Positions 1 to 11,811 are shown, counted from the stretch's first letter. The stretch is DNA of 64,000 nt from Phymorhynchus buccinoides (GCA_017654935.2 CM065690.1:16961756-17025755), one strand, 5' to 3'. Notes: generated by a model from the sequence alone, not told the origin. Translations and numbers: made by a program.

Positions 1-1540
1 GTGATTGATTTTGAACCTGTGGATAAACCCCCCAGGGAAATTCAGTGAAGAACGATTACTATCGTCAGTTACTGAAATGTGTGTTTGAAATCCAGAAAAA
101 AATCAGGAACGGGTTTTTTGGGGTAGGAAAGTTTTGGCGATCAAACGTTGAATGCGTGCATCTGAAACCAACAAAAACATCGTGGTATTGTTGACTTTAT
201 TAATGTTTTGGTGTTGCTACTAGGCCTACTTGACTTTACGGGAGTTTACCACATTCATGTAGGCTACATGCCTACAACATGACAACATTTTTGTGTGTGT
301 AAAGGTTTGACTGCTTGATTTTAAAAGAAGGCAAAACAAGAAACTGATCAGATTTGGTGACTGAGGAGGGTATTTTTAACCCTCTTTGATTTAATTTAGA
401 CACGCACAAAAATCGAACCATTTGCTAAAGGTGCATAATCTTTTTTAACTCATTCGAATGAATGAAAATGTATTTAACGTCCTCCGACCTGGAACAGGTA
501 CATAAGGGACATTTCTATTCATGCGAATAGTGGGTCGATCCTGGAGGTACTGAATTAACAGAAAATTAAGACCCTATGTAGACATAGAACACGTCCACTT
601 TAAGGCACCAACGAACTGTTGTGTTTGTCGCATGGACGACAGCGGCGGACCAGAATGATTATGATGATTCGTTGGGGGTATTCCGCTGTTGGTTAATTAG
701 GGACCTACATAGCCAGCCAAGAAATCCTTCCACAGGATTTTCCACCACCAACGGAAGTTTTGTTGGGGGTGGGGGTGCACGGGGTGAACTTCTAATCGAA
801 ACCAAGCCTTATCATCTCTTCAACGTTTTGTTGAGCAGGGGGGAGGGGGGAGGGGGGTATTTACCAATGCGAGGGGGACAAAACACCTTCCAGCGGACTA
901 TTTTGCACGTAAACACACCTTTCACGAGCCAATATACATCCTAAGGTACAGTGGTGGGGGTGTCAGGAAACCCTGTAAACCACCACCCCCAGATCCGCCC
1001 CTGAACGAGAAGTTGTTTTAAAATCTATTAAGTCGCTGTCACTACTGAGTATGTATAATAATTATGTAGCCTTGTAGGCCTATGTTAGTCTGTGGTTTCC
1101 GACTATGAGTGCCATAATAGCAGAGGGTGCGGCTTGCTATTCTGGACGACTGGAGAGGAATTTGTTTATTATAGTGGAGATGCCTTGACCACCAGCGTTG
1201 CTGTTACACTGACGTTGTTCGCTTAGGTAAAGGGTAGGTCCTATAATTATATTAGGAAAGGTATGTCTGGACTGAGGAAAAACCCAGTGCCTATTCAAAA
1301 GAAAAGTTAGCGAGTCATCGTAGATAACATCACTCCATACTTAGATATAATAGTGATAGAGGCAGGGGTGGGGTGGGGAGATGTTGCAGACGTAGGCTAA
1401 TACTTAGATAGACATTTAAAAATAACACAACAAAAAATGATATTGATATTAATTGATGGTAAGCTTGTTCTACAGGACTACTATTTGTTACGTAACAAAA
1501 AGAAATAATGTGAATGTAGATAGGAAACAATTAATCATAA
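1..1540. other. upstream region without a recognised gene
   Basis: AT-rich sequence apart from the family B repeat. A 107-codon frame at 621-944 has no domain, a G-tract-encoded Gly run and no splice or homology support, so it is not called. Confidence 0.5.
466..560 (-). repeat. SINE-like family B (GGACGTTAAA tail), copy 1
   Basis: On the minus strand it reads CAGTACCTCCAGGATCGACC ... GTACCTG..CCAGGTCGGAGGACGTTAAA, matching 49667-49760. Confidence 0.72.
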
Positions 1541-1690
1541 GTTTACAAAATAAACAAAAAAGGAGAAAACTCTGAATTCAAAAGGGGCATAACTCTTGTC
1601 AGAACCACCAGCTGCTCCGAATCGCCTAGCCCCAGCCGCAGGCACCACTCACAGAGAGGAAACAACAACAACACAGGATAAGAGAGGCAG

Positions 1691-1890
1691 ACAAGCAAGA
1701 ACCAGAAATAAATTGGAGCCAACAATTAACACAGACACAGGGAACTGAACAACAACACGGACACGAGAGACAAGCAAGAACCAGAAATGAATTGGAGCCA
1801 ACGACACAGACTCAAGGAACTGAACAACAACAACACGGACAAGAGATCGAGGCAGCAAAGCAAGAACCAGAAATAAATTGGAGCCAACAT
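1691..1890 (+). repeat. three tandem units of about 80-87 bp
   Basis: Units starting at 1691, 1770 and about 1857 each contain CAAGCAAGAACCAGAAAT, AATTGGAGCCAAC and GGAACTGAACAACAAC. They lie just upstream of the candidate first exon. Confidence 0.85.
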
Positions 1891-2023
1891 CATCAGAGAC
1901 ACAAAGTGGAGAGTCTCATACGTCGAAGTGTCTAATATCCCAATTTGCTCACTGTTTCGAGCGAAGACGAGTGTAATTTATACTAGTTAGTAAGTAAGTA
2001 AGTAATCAATCAAAGCCTAAGCC

Positions 2024-2211
2024 ATGAAGGGGGCGTGGAAGAAGGTGAGCAGCACTATGCTGGCCTCTGATGGCACCAAGGGAGGGGAGAGGAGGGGCTC
2101 CAACTCTAAGGAACCGTCAGGTGCCAACCAGGAGGTCTGCAATGTGGGACCACCTTCCTCTTTCATGGGAAAACTTCGCCAGACCGTCGCGGCAGCGCAA
2201 TCTCAGCAAGT
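2024..2211 (+). CDS. ADGB: candidate first coding exon of androglobin
   Basis: An ATG in a reasonable context (GCCATGAAG) opens a 62-codon Lys/Ser/Gly-rich, probably disordered frame that ends at a strong donor, GTGAGT at 2212. The exon ends in phase 2, which is the phase needed by the acceptor candidates at 8156 and 8201. No domain is visible and the N-terminus of androglobin is poorly conserved, so similarity cannot decide. An alternative start exon is ATG at 7815 (context AACATGG, then a GTAAGC donor, also phase 2), and a third is the ATG at 7974. It could also belong to an unrelated transcript. Confidence 0.4.
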
Positions 2212-2269
2212 GTGAGTTCTGGAACATGCATGCAGACATGCCGTTCGCTCACGCGCTTGCGTGTGCACA

Positions 2270-2560
2270 TGCGCGTAATATACACCACCTACTACGCGCG
2301 GGCGTGCACACACACGGACAAGCACTCACACTTACCCCACACACATTTACCCCCCCCCCCCACATACACACATACTACACGCGCACACAAACACACGCAC
2401 GCGCACGCGTGCACACAAACACACACACACAGACACACACACACGTGAGTGCTTACATGTGTGCTTGCGGGTGGTGCGTATGGGCAACCGTATGTGTGTG
2501 CGCGTAGGTGTGTGTGTGTGTGCGTGCGCGTGTGAGTGTAGGCTATGTGTATGTTGTAGG
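2270..2560. repeat. CA/GT microsatellite block
   Basis: Imperfect (CA)n with CGCG interruptions followed by (GT)n, with three TAGGCTATGTGTATGTTG units near 2535-2590. Starts within 60 bp of the candidate exon donor. Confidence 0.9.
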
Positions 2561-2911
2561 CTATGTGTATGTTGTAGGCTATGTGTAGGTTTTAACCAAC
2601 AACAAAAAATGGTTGACGCTTTTTGTACGCGTGCGCGCATGTGTATGCATGTGTGTTTGTGCGCGCGGGCCTGTGTGTTAAAGACTAATAAAGGTGTGGG
2701 TTCATTGAAGTTTATGCTGTGTTTGCGTCTTACATTTTGTTGTTGACTTTAAAATATACCACAAAACACCAAAGGTTTCAAGCTTTCGATATTTTATTTC
2801 ATCTCTTCGTGAGGAAGATAAGTTTAAAACTGACATGAGATAAAAGTTTCAAAGGTACATCTAAAAAGAAAAAAGAAAAGCAGGGGTGAGCACAAGTTCA
2901 ATCGATATATA

Positions 2912-3140
2912 TTTTGTATTTAGGTTAGCTTAGGTACATTATAGTCACAGAGGCGTCTCTGTGAAATTCAGGTTGCTCCCACCTAGAGCGCGTCGCAGCC
3001 AGAGGCGCGCCACCCAATTTCTTTTTTTTTTTTTGGGGGTGGCGCGCCTCTGACTGCTACGCGCTCTAGGTGGGAGCAACCTGAATTTCACAGAGACGCC
3101 TCTGTGACTATAATGTACCTAACCTAACCTAAATACAAAA
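2912..3140. repeat. long palindrome 1 (foldback element)
   Basis: Two arms of about 104 bp, nearly perfect, around a 20-bp CCAATTTC-T(n) loop. Arms carry TTTTGTATTTAGGTTAG, CACAGAGGCGTCTCTGTG (itself palindromic) and GCTCCCACCTAGAGCGCGT. A diverged fragment of the arm occurs at 55491-55546. Confidence 0.93.
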
Positions 3141-3170
3141 GCACTAGGTTGTATTTGTTGTTCTCTCAAA

Positions 3171-3386
3171 ATATACTGACAGGCAGAAGTTCTGCACACA
3201 CGCATTGCAAAAATCAAAAATGTAAATCAGATTCAAAATTAATTTTTCTTTGGGTAATCCTAAGTCATGCTGTGTGTACAATTGCATGATTTAGGATTAC
3301 CCAAAGTAAAATTAATTTTGAATCTGATTTACATTTTTGATGATTTTTGCAATGCGTGTGTGCATAACTTCTGCCTGTCAGTATAT
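3171..3386. repeat. long palindrome 2 (foldback element)
   Basis: Arms of about 100 bp, 3171-3271 and 3283-3386, with TACTGACAGGCAGAAG at the outside and TTTGGGTAATCCTAA at the inside. Thirty bp from palindrome 1 and unrelated in sequence. Confidence 0.93.
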
Positions 3387-3533
3387 ATACATGTACTTTG
3401 TACCGTTATGCAAACTTCTAACGGAGTATTTTCTTCTGTCTGTCTGTATTCCTACCTGCATCCGGATATCTATGTTCGACCATACTGCATGTCTGTCGGT
3501 CTGTCTTGTCTGTCTCTCTCTACATCTTTGACC

Positions 3534-3546
3534 CCCCTCCCGCCCC

Positions 3547-3578
<32 letters not shown>

Positions 3579-3750
3579 TTCTTGACTGATGTGTGTGTGT
3601 GCGTGTGTGTGTGCGTGTGCGTGTGCGTGCGTGTGTGCGTGCGTGCGTGCGTGCGTGCGTGTATGCGCGCGCGCGCGTGTGTGTGTGTGTGCGTGTGTGC
3701 GCGCGCGCGTGTGTATATGCGTGCTTGCGCGCGCGCGTGTGTGAATGTAT
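3534..3750. repeat. C-tract, CT and GT/GC microsatellites
   Basis: Poly-C, (CT)n, (GT)n with alternating GCGC blocks. The GTGC/GCGC stretches are potential Z-DNA formers. Confidence 0.9.
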
Positions 3751-4735
3751 GCATGGGTGCAACTTTTCCTGGTGTACAAGGATTTCCTGTTTTTGAATTT
3801 TACAATATTCCTGAAGACAGCAGAGTCTTCCCGGGGATGGACGATGCGATGATGATGGGACATGGTTCTGGACGTGGTAATGCGTCGTGGTGGATTCCCA
3901 ATGGCGTTCTGAACCCTTGAACATAGGGGTTCACAGTCTGGTACTGTGTCGTTTGGACGGGTGTCCAAGTCTGGGCTTTCTTCCTCTCCTTTGATGCTTA
4001 GGGTGGAATCAGCATCGTCGTCACGGGGCAGAGATGTGAGACCGCCCGTAGGTTGTCGATCTCAACTCCCGCATTTCTTGTCCAAGGCTGCTGGCTGCTA
4101 ACCCCTCTCCGAAAGGCCATCTTCAGGACCACCGGGCGACCTGCTCCATACTGAGGTGTTGATGTCGTCGCACACAGGCAGGAGACGCACAGTCAGGTTG
4201 AATCGTCTCTGCAGGCGGATGTATCCTTCCCAGTAGCTGCAGCTGTCCTACTGCATCCACTGGGCACCGGTGGTCTTGTTGACTCAGAGGCCAACACTGC
4301 AGAAATGATCCAAGTCGTCGCACGTCGTCCCGTCCGCATACAAGTCCATCAACTCCCATGGTGAGGGAGGATGCCTGTGTCGCCCTTACTGCTGCCTGCC
4401 ACCCAGCAGAACCTCAAGTGTAGTCTGCCACCCTTACACTTGGGAATGAAAAAAATATAATAACCACAACTTGCAATATGTACCCCCACCCACCCCAACA
4501 AAAAAGAAAGAAAACAACAGCCTAGTCTATAGATTGAAAACTTCCTTGTCTCTTTCTCAGTGAGCGCAACCCAAATCATCATAGGCCTAAGTGCGTAGGT
4601 AAGAAAACGTTAATAATTGAACTGTCATAGCTGTCTCTTATGATTATCAACGACGATAGCAAATCCTCCTCCTCCTCCTTCACTTTATCATGTGTATCAT
4701 CAAAAAAGGAGAAAAGCAGAAACAACACCACACAT

Positions 4736-4740
<5 letters not shown>
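3751..4740. other. intronic sequence, nothing recognised
   Basis: A higher-GC stretch at 3950-4430 (GTCGTCGCACACAGGCAGGA and similar) may be an old retrocopy or unknown repeat. No open frame above 80 codons has recognisable similarity on either strand. Confidence 0.4.
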
Positions 4741-4792
<52 letters not shown>

Positions 4793-4810
4793 ACACAGAG
4801 AGAGAAGAAG

Positions 4811-4876
<66 letters not shown>
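4741..4876. repeat. GA microsatellite
   Basis: (GA)n in two blocks separated by a G-tract and GAAGAAGAAAAA, ending in (TTGA)n. Confidence 0.93.
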
Positions 4877-4878
<2 letters not shown>

Positions 4879-4959
4879 ATTGATTGATTGACTTTTATTT
4901 ATAGAGGGTAATAGAGTAAGCAATAACATGCTTTTTTACATCCAGCCCTCTGGAGAGAG

Positions 4960-6030
4960 AGAGAGAGAGAGATGTCACATGTCAGTCACGCTATCATGAA
5001 CTAAAAGTTCTATTAAATGAAAATGTGCAAGGTGCTAGGGACCCGGAAGTTGTCATTTTTTAAGATGCATTTCCCATCATCCTCTTCTTTGAGAAGCAGA
5101 CGTTAAATGTAATGTCAATTTCTGTCATTCAAATCATTCATTATCAAGGCGTCTTCTCATTTTACATTTTAAACGTTAAACTGTCTCGGTAAGCTTACAG
5201 GTCAGTCGCCGGGCTGTTAAATGTATAGATTGCGTTCTCTTTGTTTACTTTTATTTAGCTTTTTTTAGTTTTATTTCAAACAATGTTGAAATGGAAAGCT
5301 TGGTTTTGATACAAACTTCGCAAAGTGTTGAGCAGACGTCAAATTTCTGTGTGTCTACAGTACAGTGTTGAATGAAAGGAGCTTGTATTCATATTATTAA
5401 GCTTACATAATTATATCTCTTTTCACTTTCTGTTTTACTATTGCGTTTGGATAGAAAGAAGAAGGTAAGAAGTTGTAAAATGAAAAAAGAATATCGACAA
5501 ATTACATTTTGTAGTCAACCTAGAGAGAAAAATAGAGATTTAACGCCTTCTGGGTCAAAAGACCATTTGGGGCATTTGAAATTATACAGATTCCGGAAAA
5601 AAGTGGATTTTTTGAGTAAGGAAATATAATATTTTGAAATTACAATTTGTATGTTTTAGAGTTTAGTAAAATGTTTTAGAAAAGAAATTAGAGATTTTAA
5701 TGTTTAGGGCGCACAAGTTTAAAATTTATGTTTGTGATAAAATATTTTACTTGTAAAAAATATTTAGCTGTTTGCTTTAAGTCTGGCAGGTTGGAGGAAG
5801 TCTATGATTAAAAAAACCCAGGGCTACAGTTAAAATTCATGCTTTACGCTCAACTGAGCTTTGTTAAAAAATCCATATATTGTGCTCAAATGAGCTTTAT
5901 TATTAAAATTCTTAAGAGGCAAAGGCCTGCTTAAAAAAACTGTACAGGTTTTATGTAGTCAACCAATCCAGCTAATGCTCACTAGTTGGATGCTACCCTC
6001 AGTTCATAAGATGATAGCTGGGGCCATGTC
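4960..6030. other. AT-rich intronic sequence
   Basis: No gene, array or clear transposon seen. Repeated words such as GCTCAA(C/A)TGAGCTTT occur near 5847 and 5882. Confidence 0.4.
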
Positions 6031-6260
6031 GGGTTAAAATTCGTAGCTCGTTAAAATCCATAGCTCGCTATACTATAAGACAGACTATTTGCGGCATTTT
6101 GCGACATTGAGCATGAACGACAAATTTCACTTTTTTCTAGGGATAGGGTTAGGGTTAGGTAAATGGTTCAAGTAACGAAAAAGTGAAATTTGTGGTTGTC
6201 GCAAATAGTCACTCTCATAGTAGCGAGCTATGAATTTTAACGAGCTAGGAATTTTAACCC
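6031..6260. mobile_element. foldback MITE with GGGTTAAAATTC termini
   Basis: About 230 bp. The arms carry GGGTTAAAATTCGTAGCTCG and TAGCTCGCTA, and pair with the 3' side (TAGCGAGCTATGAATTTTAA). The loop contains three GGGTTA-like units. No target duplication was identified. Confidence 0.72.
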
Positions 6261-7329
6261 TACAGGCCCTTCTTAAAAAAAAGGAATGACGAGTTATATT
6301 CACCCGTACGCCCTTAAAACAACAACAACAACAACGTGTATTACAGTATAAATATTACAGTAGGCCTATTTATACGGTGCTAAATCTTGATCAAAATCAA
6401 ATCGAAGCACGCACACACATCAGCAACGCATTGAAACAAAAACGCTATACATATACATGGATGAAAACACTATGTTTGTTGTTGGTGTTTTGGTCCATCT
6501 GAGAAATGTTTATTGAATTCTTTTCACATTTTACGAGCGGCTGCTTCCATTTGCTTTTGCCCCACTTTGGATTAGGGCTTCACAGTTCTTCTTTTTAAAT
6601 GTAACCCCCCAAATGAATATAGCCATTCTAACATTTTCGCGCACTCTACGACGAAATTAATGTTTCACGTCCTCCCGATCATGAAGACCATATGGGACAT
6701 TACTAATTTATAAAGTTATCAGGTGAAAAAAAGTTTTTTTAAAAATAAAGTTGGTTTTTCTATTGAATTGTGTTTCAAGTATTTTATTTTGGTACCATGG
6801 CTCGACTATCGACTTTATTTTTAAAAAACTAGCAAGCTAGCCTGAGTTTTTAGATGTATAATTTTTTTTATTATTAAAAAGTTCTTATTTTATTCCAAGA
6901 GCATCTTTCCGATTAAAATTTCCAGGACCACCTTTTAAAACCAAGTCAAAAAAGGTTTAAAAATCACACAAGGTCTACCCTATCTCGAGGGGACGTTTTA
7001 TATACAAAAAATACTTTATTTCCAACAAATCTTTTTTAAAACAATATGTACATTGAATTTTGACTACGTGGCTGTCAGTGCCACTGCCAAAACATTTTTT
7101 TTAAACTAGCCAAAGCTGTCACATCGGCTTGCCAGAAGCCGATACTGAGGATTTTTTAAATTTTAAGTCTTAACATTTTTTATGGGTCCCTACCAGATTG
7201 GTTAAGAAAAAATCTTATCTTATTTTTTATTGCGGACTCAAAAAGGCGCAAACAGATGAGGCAGAGTCTCGGTAAAATTTATTAAAAGATGGGTGAATTT
7301 GTACAAGGGGAGAGCAGATCAGCCAAGAG

Positions 7330-7720
7330 GGGGGGGGGGGGGGGGGGGGGTATTCTACAACCACATCCCAACCCTTTACCTACTTTTGCACTCGGAACCA
7401 CCCAACAATGGGTCTTAGTGGTTCCTTGGTGGAGTTTTGTTCTGTCTATACGGGTGACAGAAATATGACCGAATCTCCCGTGTAGCATAGGGCCGAAAAA
7501 GTATGGCGAACTACAAATTGCAGCCTTTGGCCGAAAAATGACATTGCAGCCTACGACCGAATATGCAGTGCAGCCTACGACCGAATCTGCAATGCAGCCT
7601 ACGACCGAATATACAGTGCAGCCCATGGCCTAATGTACAGTGTAGCCTTGGGCTGCAGTGTATATTCAGCCCAGGGCTGTATCGTATATTCGGTCGAAGA
7701 CTAGACCGTGTATTCGGCCC
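7330..7720. repeat. G-tract and degenerate 28-31-bp array
   Basis: A 26-bp G run near 7330-7350 is followed, at about 7495-7720, by units of CAGCCTACGACCGAATATGC and relatives (TGCAGCCTACGACCGAAT three times, then diverged forms with TATTCGG/CAGCCC). Confidence 0.75.
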
Positions 7721-7973
7721 AGTTCCCCGTTCCCAGCCTCTGTATGTTTTTGGTGATGATGATCAAGAGTATGTAAGCTTATGGTCCTAAGAGTCTACTG
7801 CTAATGAATGACTTTCGAGTTTTAGGTAAACATGGAAAGGTCAGAGCACGGGTAAGCTTACTTTGGTGGTACATTTGCTCAATTAAAATGTACATCACTG
7901 CACTCCTTGGATGATGCTAATTATAGCTATAATTAAATGGGTCGTTGGATCTACGGCCAACGGTTTTTGAGCC

Positions 7974-8300
7974 ATGGGACCTCCCTCGTGGACGAACATC
8001 CAGAAAGGAAGACACAAAGAAATTAGATTTAGAAAATTTCTGGAACTGGACGAAAATTATAACACACTAAAAGATATTGATCATAATGCCAAAGGAAAGT
8101 GTTCAAATATATCACCCTATCTTGAATTAACTAACACGACCGTTACAAAATCAAGAAAGGTGCCAAAGGATACAGACTTTTTTTTTCCACATGGTTTCAG
8201 GCTCGCTGGGAATCAACCGGTCACACCAACTCAAGAGATAAAAAAGAAGATATCCATCTGGCCCGAGTGGAACGATGCAGACATCAACGCGGAAAAATGG
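7974..8300 (+). CDS. ADGB: androglobin exon with the WPEW block (5' edge uncertain)
   Basis: The frame ends IWPEWNDADINAEKW directly before the donor GTAAGG at 8301 (phase 0), matching the conserved N-terminal block of androglobin. The 5' edge is not fixed. An acceptor with a long T tract ends at 8200 and would start the exon at 8201. However, the upstream residues DFFFPHG resemble the DF-aromatic-P-G stretch ahead of WPEW in the vertebrate protein and would be lost by that choice. The frame is open back to an ATG at 7974 (GCCATGG context). Acceptors at 8155 and 8032 are in the right phase for an upstream phase-2 exon. Confidence 0.7.
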
Positions 8301-8842
8301 GTAAGGAACAGAGTTCATGTTCGATTTATATGAATTGATTTTAGTCTTTGATTTCATATTCAAAGAAGAATGTACTTTTGTTTTCAAATGGAATGAAACT
8401 TATCATTTCAGTACTGAACCCATGGTGATTCTTGCAAAGTCAGTATCCACTACGTTTTTGAGCAGTATGTACTGCTCCAAGCATTTCGAACAATTCTGTT
8501 CAATTATCAAGGATTTGATTTGATGAAAATAATGTTAAATAGATAATATTTTTTGTTTGTTTGAGTAATCCATCGGATGACTTCTAAAACGAATGGAAAG
8601 TTTTCATGATAGCTTAATACTCCATGAAAAGTTATTTAAAAGATCAATTAATAACTTTTCGTGTTGGCTCAAAATTGCTAATACTAATAGACAGGATGAC
8701 ATACAGGCACACATCATAGAGATCGACTGACTGACGGACTTAAGACAAACAGACAAATTGAAAACAGTTGTTTAAAAAATGTGGATTCCGTGCCTGATAT
8801 ATTAGTTTGAAAAAAATAAAATAATAATACTCATGTCCATAG

Positions 8843-8899
8843 GATGCACATGGCATGCCAAAAGTTAAAGAGGACAAAAAGGGAAAATCGCCCACAGTG
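8843..8899 (+). CDS. ADGB: androglobin exon, Lys-rich linker of 19 codons
   Basis: Short phase 0-0 exon after acceptor CATAG, ending at donor GTAAGT. It encodes DAHGMPKVKEDKKGKSPTV. The KxGKSP pattern corresponds to the linker between the WPEW block and the FEDP block of androglobin. A GT microsatellite starts within 15 bp of the donor. Confidence 0.8.
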
Positions 8900-8910
8900 G
8901 TAAGTTTGTA

Positions 8911-9045
8911 TGTCAGTGTATGTGTGTGTGCGTGCGTGCGTGTGAGTGTGTGTGTATGTGTGTGCGCGCGCGTGTGTGTGTGCTTTAGGTGTGAGTTTGC
9001 GTGCGTGCGTGTGTGTGCGTGCGCGCGCGCGCGTATGTGTGAGAG
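8911..9045. repeat. GT microsatellite after exon donor
   Basis: Imperfect (GT)n with GCGC blocks starting about 10 bp after the donor at 8900. Confidence 0.88.
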
Positions 9046-9295
9046 TGATGCAGTATGTGTATATGCGTGCAATGTTTATATATGCGCGTGTCTATGTGTA
9101 TTAGTCTACGCGGTTTTTTAAAGTCCTATGATTTATGCACATATAGAATCTGTCTAGGTAAAAGCAAAGCACCATTTGTCAATCCAATCCACACGGGATG
9201 TAACCTACAACAGAATGATATAAACATATATTTTTATAAATGATATTAATAATACAGTGTACGGGTCAGTCTCGCAGATAACAAAGAACGCAACT

Positions 9296-9934
9296 CAGGG
9301 CTTCCAGGGACCCTCATTCCGACACATTCCGATTTTGGAGAAGCTCAAAGGAGAAACATTATTCGAAAAAAGGCAGGAGAATGGGCCAATAAGTCAGAAA
9401 AATAGTAGATGATTGAAAGCAAAGGGAAAAGGCAGAGTCAAAGAGAGTGGCAGATTAGAGGAAGTTACAAGCACAGAGCTGCAAGAAGGTGGGGGAACCA
9501 TTTTTACGAAAGACCCCCCGGTATCCCCACGGGGAGAGACTCGTGGAGGGGGCGGGGTCGTCCATAAAACCGGGCAAAATAACAAACCATGGTCTTGGCA
9601 TTCCAATTTATGAAAGTCAAGTTATGACCTCCAATCAAAGACCTTTCACAGTCCATTGTTTTCACTACTTCTAGGCCTAATTCACTGAACTGATTCTCTA
9701 AAAAAAAATGTATCATCTATTCTCTCTCCCGGAATTGACCAATTCTTTGCCTACCATCTGTGTGCGTGTCTGTGTACGCATATAGACATTCTGAAAACTT
9801 CCGTCAAGCAACTCATCACATGCACCTGGAATTTGTATGTACAGTATTTCAATATTTGCAATGCAATGGGGACCCTCCATCCCTCCTCTAGGACCCTCTG
9901 TACCCTAAGTGAAAGGGTCCCATTGGGAGCCCTG
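9296..9934. mobile_element. nonautonomous element, CAGGGCTYCC termini, 5-bp TSD
   Basis: Starts CAGGGCTTCCAGGGACCC and ends GGGAGCCCTG, flanked by CAACT on both sides. The interior holds a dispersed family A repeat, so it is a nested composite. Termini resemble hAT elements, which usually make 8-bp duplications. Confidence 0.75.
9317..9590 (+). repeat. dispersed repeat family A, copy 1
   Basis: Shares AGGCAGGAGAATGGGCC, AGAGGAAGTTACAAGCACAG, GGTGGGGGAAC and CGGTATCCCCACGGGGAGAG with the copies at 13385, 14010, 49255, 50275 and 52150. SINE-sized and present in both orientations, but no tRNA-like promoter is evident. Inserted inside the CAGGGCTTCC element. Confidence 0.8.
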
Positions 9935-10337
9935 CAACTACTATTCCGAAAAGCTGAGCTGAAATGCTTTCATGTAAACTGTTGTCATCATTTGCAGATT
10001 GGATTGTAGAGGGGAAGAAAAAAGACTTGTTTTGTTCTTTTCCAATCTTTGTTGTTTTTGCTGATTTTTGTGTGTTTGTGGTGAGTTTATGTTGTCAAAG
10101 GCGAATTCGCCGAAATATCCAGTTGTTTCGTCGTGTCTCATGTACACATAACAATGTTACTTCACACTTGTTGTGTACTTGTTTGTTTGTTGCATGTAAA
10201 CTGTTAGTTTCGTTACAACCCACTAAAAATATTCTCATTGAAAACTTTCACATATAAAACAATAATAACCCTAGTTTGCTTGCTCGAGCTAGTATTAGGT
10301 TTATGGTTACTTTCGTGAAACGGAAATAACGAGTTAA

Positions 10338-10559
10338 CCCTTTCACCGCCAATGTTACATTTTTGCACCACAATGATTTGGCACCCATGTCATTAAAACT
10401 CTTCAAATCAGGGTCTATTATTCAATGATATTGTGTTCCTAAATTTGGGTAGTAAGGATTGACCCTATTCTAAATGTGTCACAGAGAAATCGCACAATCT
10501 TTGTAGCCAAGTAAGTTAATGGAATTTTTGTGGCTCAAAGATGGCTGGCGGTGAAAGGG
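10338..10559. mobile_element. piggyBac-type MITE
   Basis: 222 bp with inverted ends CCCTTTCACCGCCA / TGGCGGTGAAAGGG, directly flanked by TTAA on both sides, the hallmark duplication of piggyBac elements. No coding content. Confidence 0.85.
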
Positions 10560-10664
10560 TTAATGAGGTAGAAAAAGCCGAGAATATGAAGGGAGGGGGG
10601 GGGGGGGGGGGGGGACTGAACTACACCTTTATGCTTAATTCATCATCCCCGTCTATCATTTCAG

Positions 10665-10769
10665 CAACAGTCAACTTACTTTGAAGATCCTGACGGCAAA
10701 TTGGACCTGCCTGTGTCACTGCGAGTGGACCACTGGAAACGACCGATCGACTTTATGGGAGAGGACAAG
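10665..10769 (+). CDS. ADGB: androglobin exon with FEDP block
   Basis: A 35-codon, phase 0-0 exon between acceptor TTTCAG and donor GTAGGT. It encodes a stretch containing YFEDPDGKLDLP and WKRPIDF, the conserved segment that opens the calpain-like half of androglobin. Confidence 0.9.
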
Positions 10770-10813
10770 GTAGGTGGAGTGTGAGCGCTCCAGTGATTCA
10801 AAGGATGAATGAT

Positions 10814-11375
10814 ACACACACACACACAACAGTTCAGACGACAAACGCACATATACACACAAACAAATACGTACATACACACGCATACACAAACACACAC
10901 AAGCCCGCGCGCACACACACAGACACACAACAAACATACACACACACACACACACGCACACACGCGCGCACACACACGCTCTCTCTCTCACACACACACG
11001 CGCGCGCGCGCACGCACTCACATGCACACACACACACACACACTCTCTCTCACTCTCTCACACACACACACACACACAACAGCAGCAGTTACTACTGACC
11101 ACACACACGCGCGCACGCAAACACACACACACACACACGCGCATATACACACAAGGTCACCCCCACACCCCCACACACGCACACTTGCAGCAGTTGATAC
11201 TGACCACACACACACACACGTATGTTCGCGCGCGCACACGCACGCACGCACGCGCGCACACACACACACACACACACAAAGAAACTTACAGAGTACAATA
11301 CTCACCACAGACGCGCGCGAACACATACACACACGCACACACACGCACGCGCACACACACACACACACACACATC
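10814..11375. repeat. compound CA/CT microsatellite
   Basis: About 560 bp of (CA)n with CT and GCGC interruptions. Two pieces reading TTTTAGTGGAA.GACGTTAAA (11390, 11464) follow, each before another short CA run. All open frames here are His/Thr or Cys/Val repeat artefacts. Confidence 0.9.
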
Positions 11376-11542
11376 TGTCTGAATCACTTTTAGTGGAAGG
11401 ACGTTAAACTGAAGAAGGAGAACAACACACACACACACACACGCACGCACGTCTGGATCACTTTTAGTGGAAAGACGTTAAACTGAAGAACAACACACAC
11501 ACACAGAGCTAAATACTGACAGTGGTGTGTTTTCCCTTTCAG

Positions 11543-11623
11543 ACGCCAGTAGTGGTGGACGTGGATCACATGAACGACAACTTCGATCTTCTCACCAATA
11601 ACAAACACTTGCACCACAGTGAC
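11543..11623 (+). CDS. ADGB: androglobin exon with TPVVV..FDLL block
   Basis: A 27-codon exon after acceptor CCCTTTCAG. The frame begins TPVVVDVD and ends HLHHSD before the donor GTCAGT. That donor keeps phase 0 into the next exon; a nearer GTGACG would break the frame. TPVVV and FDLL match androglobin at this point. Confidence 0.87.
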
Positions 11624-11639
11624 GTCAGTCTCTATCTGT

Positions 11640-11659
11640 CTGGTCTGTCTGTCTTTCTT

Positions 11660-11706
<47 letters not shown>

Positions 11707-11733
11707 TTGTCCGTGTGTACACGCACACGTGTG

Positions 11734-11765
<32 letters not shown>

Positions 11766-11811
11766 CAGGGCTTCTGATTTTATCCTCTCTGTTTGTCCGT
11801 GTGTACGCACA

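Noticed and set aside
621..944. 107-codon frame near the left end
   Set aside because: Low-complexity Gly run from a G tract, no domain, no splice context.
6131..6160. telomere-like GGGTTA units
   Set aside because: Only about three units, inside a MITE loop. Not a telomere or interstitial telomeric array.
10676..11393. His/Thr- and Cys/Val-rich frames of up to 194 codons
   Set aside because: CA/GT microsatellite translation. The same applies to similar frames at 2070-2640, 3267-3968, 18054-18822, 39001-39582, 44028-44708 and 47682-48361.
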